Source: Moritella sp. Urea-trap-13 (GTDB lineage: Bacteria > Pseudomonadota > Gammaproteobacteria > Enterobacterales > Moritellaceae). From it: 64,000 bases of DNA. How positions within the stretch are numbered: the stretch's first letter is position 1; the number at the start of each line of letters is the position of its first letter. Of the stretch, positions 8,452-17,941 are shown one piece after another. The translations under genes and the position numbers were made by a program. Below the pieces are notes generated by a model, which was not told where the DNA came from, did no database searches, and saw only the letters and a program-made list of their open reading frames with translations. The stretch lies in assembly GCF_002836355.1 (NCBI RefSeq), contig NZ_PJCA01000028.1, forward strand, positions 114,516-178,515, in the 5' to 3' direction.

Positions 8452-8478
8452 AATATCAACTCATGTCTATCGACTAGC

Positions 8479-9852
8479 TTAGATCACGCGTGAAAACTGT
8501 TGCTGACGTGCACGTTGACGTAAATACACATCGAAACACATGCAAATATTACGGATCAACAATTTACCTTTCGGTGCGACTTGCAGCATATTACCTTCAA
8601 TAATAACCAGTTCGTCATTAACGAACGTTTGCAATAAAGTCATATCTTCAGCAAAGTAACGGGCAAAATCAAGCTCAAATGTAGCCGCAATCTTGTCCAT
8701 ATCCAGTTCAAAATTACACATCAATTGCTTGATCACAGCGCGACGAATTGAATCATCGTCATTCAAACCGACACCACGCCATTGCGCATGACCCAGTTCT
8801 TCAACTTGCTGGTAATAGGTTTTTAATTCTTTTTGGTTTTGCGAATAGGCATTACCAATTTGACTGATTGAAGAAACACCTAGACCTAATAAATCGCTTT
8901 CACCTTGGGTTGTGTAACCCTGGAAGTTACGATGCAGTATGCCTTCGCGCTGAGCAATGGCTAATTCATCATCCGGTTTAGCAAAGTGGTCCATGCCAAT
9001 AAACTGGTAACCGTTGGCAGTTAAAAATGAAATCGCGTCTTCCAAAATCGCTAAACGATCGGAAGCTGACGGCATATCTTCTTCTTTCATTTTACGCTGA
9101 CCAGCAAACAAACTCGGTATGTGCGCATAGTTAAATACGGTTAAACGAGCCGGGTCTAAATCAAGTACCCGTTCTAAAGTCTTATGGAAAGTTTCTTTAG
9201 TTTGGTGTGGCAAGCCATAAATTAAATCAATATTAGTCGATTTAAAACCAAGTTCATGTGCACGTTTAATAATGGCAAAAATGAAATCTTCATCTTGTTC
9301 ACGATTAACCGCTACTTGTACTTTTTTATCAAAATCTTGCACACCAAGGCTTAAACGGTTAAAACCAACCTTAGACAATAGATCGATCGTACTCAGTTCA
9401 ATTTCACGCGGGTCAACTTCAATCGAAATTTCAGCATCGTCATCAAAATTAAAACTGTTTTTTAACACATCAATCAAACGTTGAATTTGTGGTTGTGTTA
9501 AGAAAGTTGGCGTACCACCACCCCAATGTAATTGCGATACATTACGGTTTTTGAAAAACGGCGCTTGCAGCTTAATTTCAGCTTCAAGTACATCTAGGTA
9601 CTTATCGGCTTTATGCAGATGGCGGGTAATAACCTTGTTACAACCACAGTAATAACAAAGCTTATGGCAGAAAGGAATATGCACATACAATGACAACGGC
9701 TTATCTGGCGTCTCCTCGCAAGCAAAGCGAAAGTCTTGATAACCAAAAGACTCATCAAATTCCAACGCGGTTGGATAAGATGTGTATCTTGGACCACTGT
9801 AATTATATTTTTCGATCATAGCCTGATCCCAGACTAATTTTTGATTTAGCAT
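8479..9852 (-). CDS. hemN: Oxygen-independent coproporphyrinogen III oxidase
   Basis: HemN is a cytoplasmic radical-SAM enzyme that decarboxylates coproporphyrinogen III to protoporphyrinogen IX without oxygen. The iron-sulfur motif HIPFCHKLCYYCGC is near the N-terminus. I chose the ATG at 9852 (457 residues) because it has a properly spaced AGGGG, while the upstream ATG at 9858 touches that sequence. With this start the cluster cysteines are 62, 66 and 69, the E. coli numbering. I looked for an FNR box upstream and saw none. The haem genes hemCDXY and hemB also lie in this window. Confidence 0.97.
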   Translation of the reverse strand: MLNQKLVWDQAMIEKYNYSGPRYTSYPTALEFDESFGYQDFRFACEETPDKPLSLYVHIPFCHKLCYYCGCNKVITRHLHKADKYLDVLEAEIKLQAPFFKNRNVSQLHWGGGTPTFLTQPQIQRLIDVLKNSFNFDDDAEISIEVDPREIELSTIDLLSKVGFNRLSLGVQDFDKKVQVAVNREQDEDFIFAIIKRAHELGFKSTNIDLIYGLPHQTKETFHKTLERVLDLDPARLTVFNYAHIPSLFAGQRKMKEEDMPSASDRLAILEDAISFLTANGYQFIGMDHFAKPDDELAIAQREGILHRNFQGYTTQGESDLLGLGVSSISQIGNAYSQNQKELKTYYQQVEELGHAQWRGVGLNDDDSIRRAVIKQLMCNFELDMDKIAATFELDFARYFAEDMTLLQTFVNDELVIIEGNMLQVAPKGKLLIRNICMCFDVYLRQRARQQQFSRVI

Positions 9853-9946
9853 ATTCATCCCCTAAGACAACTCGCGACAGTATGCCGAAAATAAGCAATT
9901 TGTCGCTTGTCTTACATCATAATATTAACGGTTAGCACGGTATTAA

Positions 9947-10408
9947 TTAACATTCGAACGTGGTTAAGCGAGCAACATCTTGTTGTACACTTTCAGCATA
10001 CTCACCTTCAAAACGAAAACGGTTTAAGTCTAATTGCATGCGCTCTTTTTTTGATAACTCACTGCGAGCATCCATAATCGGCATGTGTTTTATTTTGTCA
10101 TAAAACGCATGTAAATCAGGATACAGCTTAACCCAATCAACAGGTTCCGCGGCAGGAATAGCGGCGAGTAACTTACTGATACGGATTGTGCCTTCAGACA
10201 AGTCACACTCTTCACTACCCATAGCTTTAGCAATAATCTGTACACTTTCAGTGATACGGACTTTACGTGCAGCAATGGCTTCGTTTTGTTGATTAAGCTG
10301 CTGCACTTGTTGCGCTTTTACACGATACAATAAACGTCCTGCATACACTGATAATGCCAGAATGATCAGGCATCCACTGCCGATTAAAATCATCCAACTC
10401 GCTTGCAT
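9947..10408 (-). CDS. DUF2489 membrane-anchored protein
   Basis: This 153-residue protein has one N-terminal membrane helix (WMILIGSGCLIILALSVYAG), then a coiled-coil stretch (VKAQQVQQLNQQNEAI) and a soluble helical domain. It matches my memory of the DUF2489 family that follows yihI in vibrios and Shewanella. Function is unknown. It begins two bases after the yihI stop, so the two genes form an operon. Confidence 0.75.
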   Translation of the reverse strand: MQASWMILIGSGCLIILALSVYAGRLLYRVKAQQVQQLNQQNEAIAARKVRITESVQIIAKAMGSEECDLSEGTIRISKLLAAIPAAEPVDWVKLYPDLHAFYDKIKHMPIMDARSELSKKERMQLDLNRFRFEGEYAESVQQDVARLTTFEC

Positions 10409-10410
10409 TA

Positions 10411-11067
10411 TTAGTCCTCGCTATCGTTATTCTTTAACTTTTTTTCTGTTGCTAAGAAGCGTTCATACAACTCATCTTCAGATAATTTATCGTTATTAGT
10501 CTGTAGTGATTTAGCATCAAGTTCTGCCATCATCGCTTCATCCCATTCTTCTTCATCATAATCTTCTTCAAAGTCTTCGTCATCAGCATAACCAAGTTCT
10601 TCAAGTAAGAATGCATGACGTTCTACGCGCTCATCAACATAATCTTGATCATCAAGGTTTAATACTTCGTTATTATCTAGACGTAGTAATAGACCATTTA
10701 GACGTGCATCACTTTCTAACTTATCAAGTTCTTGCTCGAATGTTAATACCGGTGCAACTGGTTTCACGTCTGCTTTTGGCTGTTTTACTTTTACAATTTT
10801 AGGTTGTGCAACAGGTGTCACAGTCGCTACTAATTGAATCGGTGTTTTACTGCCTACACGCGGGTCGCTAGATTTACGTGGGCCATTAGTCTGTTTTCTG
10901 CCCGTTTCAGCTTCAGCCATTTTATTGCCTGATGCTAAACCTTTACGTTTTTTTAAACGTTTTTGCTTACGCGCTTCTACAGCTTGAGTATTTGTTTCAC
11001 GTTTAGCACGATCTGATTTAGCAATGGCTAACGGGCCGCCTGAGCGTTCTTTTCTTTTACGAGTCAT
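10411..11067 (-). CDS. yihI: Der GTPase-activating protein YihI
   Basis: YihI stimulates the GTPase Der (EngA) and so influences 50S ribosome assembly. The 218-residue protein shows the typical highly basic N-terminus (TRKRKERSGGPLAIAKSDRAKRET, broken here for length: TRKRKERSGG and AIAKSDRAKR). A low-complexity middle follows, then an acidic C-terminal domain with DNNEVLNLDDQDYVDERVER. Gene order with DUF2489 and hemN is conserved in related genera. Confidence 0.92.
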   Translation of the reverse strand: MTRKRKERSGGPLAIAKSDRAKRETNTQAVEARKQKRLKKRKGLASGNKMAEAETGRKQTNGPRKSSDPRVGSKTPIQLVATVTPVAQPKIVKVKQPKADVKPVAPVLTFEQELDKLESDARLNGLLLRLDNNEVLNLDDQDYVDERVERHAFLLEELGYADDEDFEEDYDEEEWDEAMMAELDAKSLQTNNDKLSEDELYERFLATEKKLKNNDSED

Positions 11068-11274
11068 AGTATTCTCTGTTTTAGATCTGTCTAATAATCA
11101 TGTTTATAGTGATTCATTTTTATAACATTAATGATTAGCGGGTATCGTATTTCGTCTTATTTAAAGATAGTCAATTTACCAATCTTTATTAAGGACATAA
11201 TGAGGCAATTCTTTAAGTGAGCGCAGACTACCAAAAAAGCAGGAAAGAAAAAAGGTAATTTAGGTCAGATGAAA

Positions 11275-11306
11275 ATAAAAAACTCAGCCGAAGCTGAGTT
11301 TTTTAC
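11275..11306. terminator. Terminator downstream of cytochrome c4
   Basis: The stem aactcagc/gctgagtt (11281-11288, 11293-11300) has a cgaa loop. An A run on the left and a T run on the right let it work in both directions. It sits 39 bases after the cytochrome stop. The 200 bp between it and yihI hold only AT-rich promoter-like sequence. Confidence 0.85.
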
Positions 11307-11338
11307 GATATTAAAATGTACTCACTAAACAAAAATGA

Positions 11339-11962
11339 TTAGTGAAGACCGCCTAGATATTTAGAAATCATTTCCATATCCGCAGGTTTCATTTTATATG
11401 CAATATCTTGCATCATACCATTATGGTCATTTGCACGTTCTTTGCTGCTAAATTTCTCTAGTTGCGCTTTAATATAATCAGCATGCTGGCCAGATATTTT
11501 CGGGAATTTAGCCGTTTCGCTACCATTACCACGTGGGCCATGACATGCTGCACAACCAGCGATACCACGTTCGATGTCGCCACCACGGTACAATAGTTCA
11601 CCAGCAGCAACCACTTCTTCAGGCGTTTCTTCAGGCTTCATTGTTTGCGCTGAGTAAAATGCAGCAAGATCCTGCATGTTTTCCTCAGTTAACATTGCCG
11701 CCATACCCATCATGACAGGATCGTTACGACCCTTTTCACCACCGGTTTGCATCGCTAGTTGAAAATCTTTCAACTGCTTAACAATATACGAAGCATTCTG
11801 CCCCGCTAATTTAGGGTAGATACTTGCTGGGCTATTGCCATCAGCACCATGACACGCAGTACATGTACCAGAAATAGCTTCACCCGTTGCTGCATCCCCT
11901 GCAGCTTGAGCTGAACCCATTAATCCGATTAACATTGCAAAAGATAAGACAAGACTTTTCAT
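11339..11962 (-). CDS. Cytochrome c4, dihaem
   Basis: This is a periplasmic dihaem electron carrier, likely serving a cytochrome c oxidase. Translation from the ATG at 11962 gives 207 residues with a clean signal peptide (MKSLVLSFAMLIGLMGSAQAA). An ATG further upstream at 12013 would bury the signal peptide and is unlikely. There are two tandem cytochrome c domains, each with a CXXCH haem site (CTACH and CAACH), and methionine ligands are plausible in each half. It is divergent from engB, the standard order in vibrios and Shewanella. Confidence 0.93.
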   Translation of the reverse strand: MKSLVLSFAMLIGLMGSAQAAGDAATGEAISGTCTACHGADGNSPASIYPKLAGQNASYIVKQLKDFQLAMQTGGEKGRNDPVMMGMAAMLTEENMQDLAAFYSAQTMKPEETPEEVVAAGELLYRGGDIERGIAGCAACHGPRGNGSETAKFPKISGQHADYIKAQLEKFSSKERANDHNGMMQDIAYKMKPADMEMISKYLGGLH

Positions 11963-12086
11963 AGCATTCCACTTGTTATTTTCAGCTTCCGATCCCATGT
12001 CACGGCGTGACATGTTACACTTATTATTATTCTATTTGACTATTTTACACATTTTCAAAAAAAAGTAATCATTTAACACAATTTCA

Positions 12087-12785
12087 ATGAGAGATATTAG
12101 ATTGGATAACAAAAAGATACACTTCGAAAACGCTGCATTTAGGATTAGTGCGCCAGACATTAGTCACCTAACAGATGATTCGGGCATTGAAATTGCTTTC
12201 GCTGGGCGATCAAATGCAGGCAAATCAAGTGCATTAAACACACTTACACGCCAAAAAAGCTTAGCGAGAACCAGTAAAACACCTGGTCGTACCCAACTTA
12301 TCAACGTTTTTGAAATCGAAGAAGGCAAACGCCTAATCGATTTACCGGGTTACGGCTTTGCTAAAGTACCATTTGAAGTAAAGAAAAAATGGCAGAAAGC
12401 ATTAGGTGAATATTTACAAAAACGCGATTCATTAAAAGGTATCGTGGTATTGATGGATATTCGTCACCCATTAAAAGATTTAGATAAACAGTTAATTCTG
12501 TGGGCTATTGATTCTGAAATTCCTGTAATGGCGTTATTAACGAAAGCTGATAAATTAAAACAAGGCGTTCGTAGTAAAACCGTTAAAGAAGTTCAAGCGG
12601 CAGTGAAAGAATTTGGTGGTGACGTAACTGTTGCACCATTCTCGTCATTAAAGCATACCGGTATTGATGTACTGAAAAACAAACTATGTGAATGGTATGC
12701 GCTAGAACCTTCAACAGGTATTCCAAGTGAAGACGCGGAAGAATACGATGACAGCGACTACGAATACATTAACGAAGACGATTAG
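12087..12785 (+). CDS. engB: Ribosome biogenesis GTPase EngB (YsxC)
   Basis: EngB is an essential GTPase for 50S subunit maturation. The 232 residues include G1 [14 protein letters not shown], a G2-region threonine in [10 protein letters not shown]3 DLPGYGFA, G4 LTKADK and G5 SSLK. The C-terminus carries an extra acidic tail ([18 protein letters not shown]). The first ATG at 12087 lacks a strong Shine-Dalgarno but gives the N-terminus expected from E. coli YihA (ISAPDISHL). It is convergent with polA across the Spot 42 gene. Confidence 0.96.
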   Translation: MRDIRLDNKKIHFENAAFRISAPDISHLTDDSGIEIAFAGRSNAGKSSALNTLTRQKSLARTSKTPGRTQLINVFEIEEGKRLIDLPGYGFAKVPFEVKKKWQKALGEYLQKRDSLKGIVVLMDIRHPLKDLDKQLILWAIDSEIPVMALLTKADKLKQGVRSKTVKEVQAAVKEFGGDVTVAPFSSLKHTGIDVLKNKLCEWYALEPSTGIPSEDAEEYDDSDYEYINEDD

Positions 12786-12804
12786 TCGTTACTGAATTGT
12801 AGGC

Positions 12805-12901
12805 AAAAAAAACGCCTCGTCAAAAAGTGACGTGGCGATGAATAATAAATTCAATTTGAAACAAAAGGTTTGAAATATAATTTCGAACCTCCATACCCTA
12901 C
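12805..12901 (-). ncRNA. spf: Spot 42 small RNA
   Basis: The minus strand from 12901 begins GTAGGGTATGGAGGT, close to the Spot 42 start GTAGGGTACAGAGGT. It continues through TTTCAAACCTTTT (E. coli TTTCAGACCTTTT) and ends in an imperfect hairpin (cgtca/tgacg plus cgcc/ggcg) with eight T residues. Predicted length is 97 nt against 109 in E. coli. The locus, downstream of polA and facing engB, is the same as in E. coli and vibrios. A TATATT -10 lies at 12913-12908. Spot 42 is an Hfq-dependent regulator of catabolic genes, repressed by CRP-cAMP in E. coli; only a weak CRP half-site (TGTGA) was seen here. Confidence 0.93.
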
Positions 12902-13004
12902 CCCGCTAATATACTGCAAACTTATTTCACACGAAAGTAAAATACGTTATTTAGTTACATTTTTTGTGACAAAGCGCACTCACAGCATTATTTTATGTAT
13001 AAAA

Positions 13005-13033
13005 ACAACAAAACCAGCCCTAAGACTGGTTTT
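13005..13033 (-). terminator. Terminator downstream of polA
   Basis: The stem aaaaccag/ctggtttt (13010-13017, 13026-13033) is followed by a T-rich minus-strand tail. It lies about 60 bases after the polA stop and before the Spot 42 promoter. Confidence 0.8.
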
Positions 13034-13095
13034 AGTTTCTATACTTAATATACTCGCTTTATAAAATCAGCGCGTAATCAATCCCTAATGGGATA

Positions 13096-15891
13096 TTAAT
13101 GTGCTTCATCCCAGTTATCACCGACACCCGCTTCAGCAAGTAGCGGAACATCTAACGACATTGCTGCCGCCATCAACTCTTTAATTTTGACAACATAAGC
13201 TTCAACATGCTGTTCTTTAATTTCAAAGACTAATTCATCGTGCACCTGCATTAGCATGCGAATCGAATCAGTTTCCACCGTCTCCATCCAACCAGCCACA
13301 TTAATCATCGCCTTCTTGATGATATCTGACGCTGTGCCTTGCATTGGTGCATTAATCGCAGCACGTTCAGCCGCCATTTGACGCATTTTATTACGGGCAT
13401 TAATTTCCGGTAGATATAAACGACGACCCGATAACGTTTCTACATAACCATTCTCTTTGGCTACTTTACGCGTTTCGTCCATGTATGTAAGTACACCAGG
13501 GTAACGCTCAAAATAGCGTGTCATGTATTGCTTAGCTTCTTTTTGCGGCACATTTAACTGACGACCTAAACCAAACGCGCTCATACCATAAATAAGACCG
13601 AAGTTAATCGCTTTGGCACTACGGCGTTGATCCGTTGTGACTTCATCTAACGCGACAGAAAATACTTCCGCGGCAGTGGCACTGTGAATATCTTTACCTT
13701 CCGAGAATGCCGTTAGCAGGCCTTTATCTTGGGATAAATGCGCCATGATACGTAATTCAATTTGGCTGTAATCCACCGCCACATATTTATAACCTGTCTC
13801 AGGAATAAACGCCTGACGGATACGTCGACCTTCACCTGCACGTACAGGAATGTTCTGTAGATTTGGATCGCTTGATGATAAACGGCCCGTCGCGGTAACA
13901 GCTTGATGATAAGACGTATGCACACGACCGGTTTTTTCTTCAATCAAGGTTGGTAGTTTATCGGTATAGGTTGATTTTAGTTTACTTAAACTACGGTACT
14001 CTAAGATCAATTTTGGTAACGGATAATTAAGCGCTAACTCTTGCAGTACTTCTTCAGCAGTCGATGGTGCACCTTTTGGGGTTTTCTTGATAACCGGTAA
14101 TTCCATTTGTACAAATAGAATTTCTTGCAGCTGTTTTGGCGAGCTTAGGTTAAATGGTTGCTCAGCAATTTCGTGGGCTTTTGCTTCCAGTTCCAGCATA
14201 CGAATACCAAGTTCAACACTTTGCGCATCGAGTTTTGATTTATCAATCAATACACCCTGGCGTTCTACCGACGATAAGATACTGACTAGCGGTAATTCAA
14301 CCTCGTGAAATAACGCCTCTAGTGAAGGTTCAGCAGTAATTTTTGGCCATAGTACATTGTGCAAACGTAACGTCACGTCAGCATCTTCAGCTGCGTACGG
14401 CGCCGCTTGCTCGATCTCGATCTGGTTAAAGGTTAATTGTTTTTTGCCTTTACCGGCGATCTCTTCAAAGCTAATGGTTTGATGACCTAAGTATTTTTCC
14501 GCTAAGCTGTCCATATTATGACGCGTAGCAATGCTGTTATACACATACGACTCAATCATGGTGTCATAAGCAATACCGGCTAATTTAATGCCGTAGTTGG
14601 CTAACACTGAGGTATCGTATTTTAAATTTTGACCGACTTTTTTAGCATTACTGTCTTCTAGTAATGTTTTTAATGACGCTAATACATGGTCACGATCTAA
14701 TTGCTCAGGTGCGTCAATGTAATCATGGGCAACGGGTAAATAAGCCGCTTCGCCTTCTGCAATCGCAAATGACAGACCGACTAATTCCGCTTGCATGTAA
14801 TTAAGGCTAGTGGTTTCAGTGTCGAGCGCAAACAGCTCGGCTTGTTGTAATTTTTCTAACCAGCGATCAAAATCGGCTTGAGTTAAAATTGTTTCATAGT
14901 TACTGCGATCGATTGTACAAGGCGCAACAACATCATCATTGTCAGAGTCGCTTGACGCTGAAGTTGATTTTGCGGTTTTAGCTGCATGCACATGTTTAGT
15001 TGCATCTGCACCACCAACTAACGCTGCTAACCAACGCTTGAAGCCCATCTGTTGGTACAACTCAGCTAATGCGTCAACATCTGTTTCTGCGATCGCCAGA
15101 TCATCTAAGGTGACGCCTGTTTCAACATCGAGTTTGATCGTCGCTAATGCATAAGAGATTTCAGCATTATCTTTATGTTCGATCATCTTTTTAGCCAAGG
15201 TTTTCGAACCACGGAAACCTAAAGCAGCAATCGCATCTAAGTTATTGTAGATATCTTTGATGCTACCGAGTCCTTGTAACAGGCCTAACGCCGTCTTTTC
15301 GCCAACACCGGGAACACCGGGAATGTTATCAGCAGCATCGCCCATAAGACCGAGCAGATCAATGATCAGCTCCGGTGGTACACCGAATTTGTCTTTAACG
15401 CCTTGTGGATCCAATACCGTGTCAGTCATGGTGTTGATCAGCGTGACATGTTCGTCAACTAACTGCGCCATATCTTTATCGCCAGTACTGATCAAGACCG
15501 CGCGACCTTCTGCACTCGCTTGTTTAGCGATCGTGCCGATCACATCATCGGCTTCAACACCCGAAATACAGATCAGTGGTAAACCCAGTGCTTTAACAGC
15601 GTTATGCACAGGTTCGATCTGACAGCGTAGATCATCCGGCATTGGTGGACGATGAGCTTTATAATCTGGATACATTTCATTTCGGAACGTCGGACCTTTG
15701 GCATCGAAGATCACCGCGATATGACTTGGGTCAAACTGGGTTAATAAGCTCTTCAACATGTTAACGACACCATACACAGCGCCCGTTGCCATACCTTCTG
15801 CATTAGTTAAATGCGGAGGTGAATGATAAGCACGAAACAGGTACGAAGAGCCATCGACAAGCACAAGGGGATTGCTAGGGATCGTAGACAT
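13096..15891 (-). CDS. polA: DNA polymerase I
   Basis: Pol I does nick translation, Okazaki fragment processing and repair. I place the start at the ATG at 15891 ([23 protein letters not shown]), giving 931 residues against 928 in E. coli. The longer upstream frame has no homology. The 5'-nuclease domain ([27 protein letters not shown]) comes first. The 3'-5' exonuclease domain follows, with intact catalytic residues ([21 protein letters not shown]). The polymerase domain then shows motif A ([15 protein letters not shown]), the O helix ([14 protein letters not shown]) and motif C (QVHDELVFE). An unusual DnaA-box/GATC cluster lies just upstream. Confidence 0.97.
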   Translation of the reverse strand: MSTIPSNPLVLVDGSSYLFRAYHSPPHLTNAEGMATGAVYGVVNMLKSLLTQFDPSHIAVIFDAKGPTFRNEMYPDYKAHRPPMPDDLRCQIEPVHNAVKALGLPLICISGVEADDVIGTIAKQASAEGRAVLISTGDKDMAQLVDEHVTLINTMTDTVLDPQGVKDKFGVPPELIIDLLGLMGDAADNIPGVPGVGEKTALGLLQGLGSIKDIYNNLDAIAALGFRGSKTLAKKMIEHKDNAEISYALATIKLDVETGVTLDDLAIAETDVDALAELYQQMGFKRWLAALVGGADATKHVHAAKTAKSTSASSDSDNDDVVAPCTIDRSNYETILTQADFDRWLEKLQQAELFALDTETTSLNYMQAELVGLSFAIAEGEAAYLPVAHDYIDAPEQLDRDHVLASLKTLLEDSNAKKVGQNLKYDTSVLANYGIKLAGIAYDTMIESYVYNSIATRHNMDSLAEKYLGHQTISFEEIAGKGKKQLTFNQIEIEQAAPYAAEDADVTLRLHNVLWPKITAEPSLEALFHEVELPLVSILSSVERQGVLIDKSKLDAQSVELGIRMLELEAKAHEIAEQPFNLSSPKQLQEILFVQMELPVIKKTPKGAPSTAEEVLQELALNYPLPKLILEYRSLSKLKSTYTDKLPTLIEEKTGRVHTSYHQAVTATGRLSSSDPNLQNIPVRAGEGRRIRQAFIPETGYKYVAVDYSQIELRIMAHLSQDKGLLTAFSEGKDIHSATAAEVFSVALDEVTTDQRRSAKAINFGLIYGMSAFGLGRQLNVPQKEAKQYMTRYFERYPGVLTYMDETRKVAKENGYVETLSGRRLYLPEINARNKMRQMAAERAAINAPMQGTASDIIKKAMINVAGWMETVETDSIRMLMQVHDELVFEIKEQHVEAYVVKIKELMAAAMSLDVPLLAEAGVGDNWDEAH

Positions 15892-15983
15892 AAAAATTAA
15901 ACTCAATGAAATAAATGATGAATAGAGTAAGCATGCCACAAGCCGCCTATTCACGCTATGTTGATGATAAAAATATATCTCGC

Positions 15984-16174
15984 GATCAGATCTTAACCAC
16001 CAGATCATAGATCTTGATCTAACTGTGGATAACTCTGTTAATAATGACGATCTAAAAAATAGACAATCTGTGAAGATCTTGATGATAACATTTAAAAAAA
16101 CATAAATAACAACAACTTACTTATTTACAACGTAAGATCTAAAATTATCTAACGATTTTAGGATATGTGGAAAA
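15984..16174. other. GATC / DnaA-box cluster upstream of polA
   Basis: Eight GATC sites fall within 156 bp (first bases at 15984, 15989, 16003, 16010, 16016, 16049, 16075, 16136). A perfect DnaA box TGTGGATAA is at 16024-16032. One-mismatch boxes are at 16121 (TTATTTACA) and 16166 (TGTGGAAAA), with AT-rich sequence between. The context CTGTGGATAACTCTGT equals the R4 end of E. coli oriC over 16 bases as I recall it. This could be a polA control region (DnaA is reported to stimulate polA in E. coli), a DnaA-titration site, or an origin-like element. The normal oriC neighbours mnmG, mioC and dnaA are absent. Confidence 0.6.
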
Positions 16175-16293
16175 GAATCTTAAACAGAGTAAAGTAATGT
16201 CTAAAAAGAACCCATGATGATTAAAAATAATACACTATGGAATAAAGGAAATGTTTGATTTATGTTAATAAAGAGGAGTTTATTGCAGAAAAT

Positions 16294-16470
16294 AAAAAGC
16301 CGGTATTGATCAAACTTCTCAAAAATTGAGGGATAGAAGTTCGATCTACCGGCCCGAAAAAATTCGGTTTACCCTGCAAGGAGTAATGGATTAAAATTAA
16401 CCCGGAAGCAATGTGAGCAATGTGAGCAATGTCTTGTCCTACCGAAATAAATACTGACTTCCTGAAGAAC
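16294..16470 (-). ncRNA. ryhB: RyhB-type iron-responsive small RNA
   Basis: The minus strand contains ACATTGCTCACATTGCTTCC, the conserved core of E. coli and Vibrio RyhB, preceded by an extra copy of the TGCTCACAT unit. The 5' region has TTCAGGAAG like the E. coli 5' end (ATCAGGAAG). A TACTAT -10 (16482-16477) places the start near 16470. A Fur box covers this promoter. The RNA ends in a long imperfect stem (16299-16355, gccggta/taccggc with inner pairing) and a T run at 16298-16294. Predicted length is about 177 nt, longer than the 90 nt of E. coli and nearer to Vibrio RyhB. RyhB represses iron-using proteins through Hfq when iron is low. Confidence 0.9.
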
Positions 16471-16475
16471 AAGGT

Positions 16476-16494
16476 AATAGTAATCATTCTCATT
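16476..16494. promoter_or_regulatory. Fur box at the ryhB promoter
   Basis: The minus strand reads AATGAGAATGATTACTATT, a good match to the 19-bp Fur box (GATAATGATAATCATTATC). It overlaps the predicted -10 of the sRNA, as expected for iron-dependent repression. Confidence 0.8.
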
Positions 16495-16553
16495 TGGATA
16501 TGCAAGGATTTCCGACCAAAAACTTAAAATAATTTTTCCCCTGAATTTCAGGC

Positions 16554-16580
16554 ACTAAAAAGCCCAGCGATACTGGGCTT
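16554..16580 (-). terminator. Terminator downstream of the acyltransferase gene
   Basis: The stem aagcccag/ctgggctt (16560-16567, 16573-16580) is followed on the minus strand by TTTTTAG. The sequence immediately beyond it (TGCCTGAAATTCAGG) is shared with two terminators near the right edge of the window. Confidence 0.85.
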
Positions 16581-16616
16581 AAAAATCACATCTAAATAAC
16601 CACTATTAATCAGCCA

Positions 16617-17777
16617 TTAAGCATCTATAGTTAGCTGCTTCTCTACTGATTTCGCATAACCAGCCAATACAGTCGCATGCAACTCGGTTGGTATCGTTTG
16701 CAAGTGCGCAGCAAATTTAGCGCGTTGACTTGCGGTTACCGAACTCGCCGCCTGCTTATATTCAGCGGTAGCATGTAATTGTTCAGCGGCTAATAAATTA
16801 GTGCTATGCAGGTGGTAATTATTATCGATGACTTGATCAATACGCAGCGCTAATTCATTGGCATCGGCAATATCATCGGTAATATCATCGGTAATAACGT
16901 CACCAAAGGTGACATTAACATGGCCTTTAAAGCCGACAATACCTTGCACAATACTATCAATATCTTCAAATTCAGCTTTATTGTACTCACCAGCAGTCGC
17001 TAACTGACAAATCTCATTGGCTTTCGCCGCATCGTTTGGATCAAATTCATAAGAGATCGCCACCGGCACGATATTTAATGATTTCATGTACTCGGGAAAG
17101 CTAATTTTCTCGCCCTTACCATGCATATACATCATTTTTAAAATCGCCGGATCAGTCTGATCATTACCGTCTTTAGCACGACCTTCTTTCTGGGCGATCC
17201 AAATAGATTGGTGTTCTGCTTTGATTGAATGCGAAATATAACCCGATAGTGACTTAAAGGCCGCGATCATTTCACGTACACCCTTGGCTGAGCGTTTTAC
17301 AATGAAACTTTTATTTAAGCGCATCAAATCTGCTACAAATGGCTTTTTCAATAAATTATCACCGATAGCAATACGCACAGTATCAAGGCCATGATGGTGT
17401 AATGCCCAGTTTACAAATGCTGGATCCATGGCTATATCGCGGTGATTGGAAATGAATAAATAATTCTTATCTTTATCCAACTTCTCGGTACCATTAAAGG
17501 TTACTTGAGTTGTGGTTGTCGCAATCATTTTTTCCATATAAGCGATCACTTCGTGTTGAATTTCACTCACACTCGTAATATTGCGACATTTACGGCGTAA
17601 CAATATGCGGATCATTGGGAATATCACCCAACTAAAATTTTTGATCAAGCGTGGGAATTGAAAATGCGCGATCGCAGTAATAAATTCTTTATCGTTAACC
17701 AAGCGTTCAACAACACTGGCTATTTCGTCATCATTAAAAGGACGAATATCATCGTATAAACCGACGTCAGTTGCCAT
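16617..17777 (-). CDS. PlsC-type acyltransferase
   Basis: This protein belongs to the glycerolipid acyltransferase family. The catalytic HX4D is in FISNHRDIAMDP, and an EGR-like block (AQKEGRAKDG) follows. I start it at the ATG at 17777 (386 residues), preceded by GAGGTG; the frame also extends four codons upstream to a TTG. The protein is longer than typical PlsC (about 245 residues), with roughly 90 extra N-terminal and 100 extra C-terminal residues. It resembles the long acyltransferases of marine gammaproteobacteria rather than E. coli YihG, although it occupies the yihG position next to polA. It probably acylates lysophosphatidate or a related lipid; specificity is not shown by sequence. 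Confidence 0.8.
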   Translation of the reverse strand: MATDVGLYDDIRPFNDDEIASVVERLVNDKEFITAIAHFQFPRLIKNFSWVIFPMIRILLRRKCRNITSVSEIQHEVIAYMEKMIATTTTQVTFNGTEKLDKDKNYLFISNHRDIAMDPAFVNWALHHHGLDTVRIAIGDNLLKKPFVADLMRLNKSFIVKRSAKGVREMIAAFKSLSGYISHSIKAEHQSIWIAQKEGRAKDGNDQTDPAILKMMYMHGKGEKISFPEYMKSLNIVPVAISYEFDPNDAAKANEICQLATAGEYNKAEFEDIDSIVQGIVGFKGHVNVTFGDVITDDITDDIADANELALRIDQVIDNNYHLHSTNLLAAEQLHATAEYKQAASSVTASQRAKFAAHLQTIPTELHATVLAGYAKSVEKQLTIDA

Positions 17778-17865
17778 TCGGCACCTCAATTGCGTGTAAA
17801 TTAAAAGCGTAAAATCAGGGACGCGGCGATTATACCTTAACTACCAATACATTTACTGTAATAAA

Positions 17866-17917
17866 ACAAAAAAGGCGCTAAACTTTTCACAGCTCGATGA
17901 ATCAGTTTAGCGCCTTT
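17866..17917 (-). terminator. Terminator downstream of yhhQ
   Basis: A 13-bp stem aaaggcgctaaac/gtttagcgccttt (17871-17883, 17905-17917) is followed by a minus-strand T run. It lies 24 bases after the yhhQ stop. Confidence 0.9.
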
Positions 17918-17941
17918 CGCCCTCGTGCTCGCTAAGTTTTA

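Noticed and set aside
9853..9946. Possible FNR box before hemN
   Set aside because: I looked for TTGAT-N4-ATCAA because the enzyme is used without oxygen, but no acceptable match is present in this gap.
11068..11280. CsrC at the yihI-engB region, where E. coli has it
   Set aside because: No cluster of GGA hairpins is present; the Csr RNAs are at 34.5-36.4 kb instead.
12870..13064. 64-residue frame between engB and polA, plus strand
   Set aside because: It runs antisense through Spot 42 and its promoter and has no coding character.
16260..16505. 81-residue frame, minus strand, upstream of polA
   Set aside because: It coincides with the RyhB gene and its promoter; the sRNA explains the conservation.
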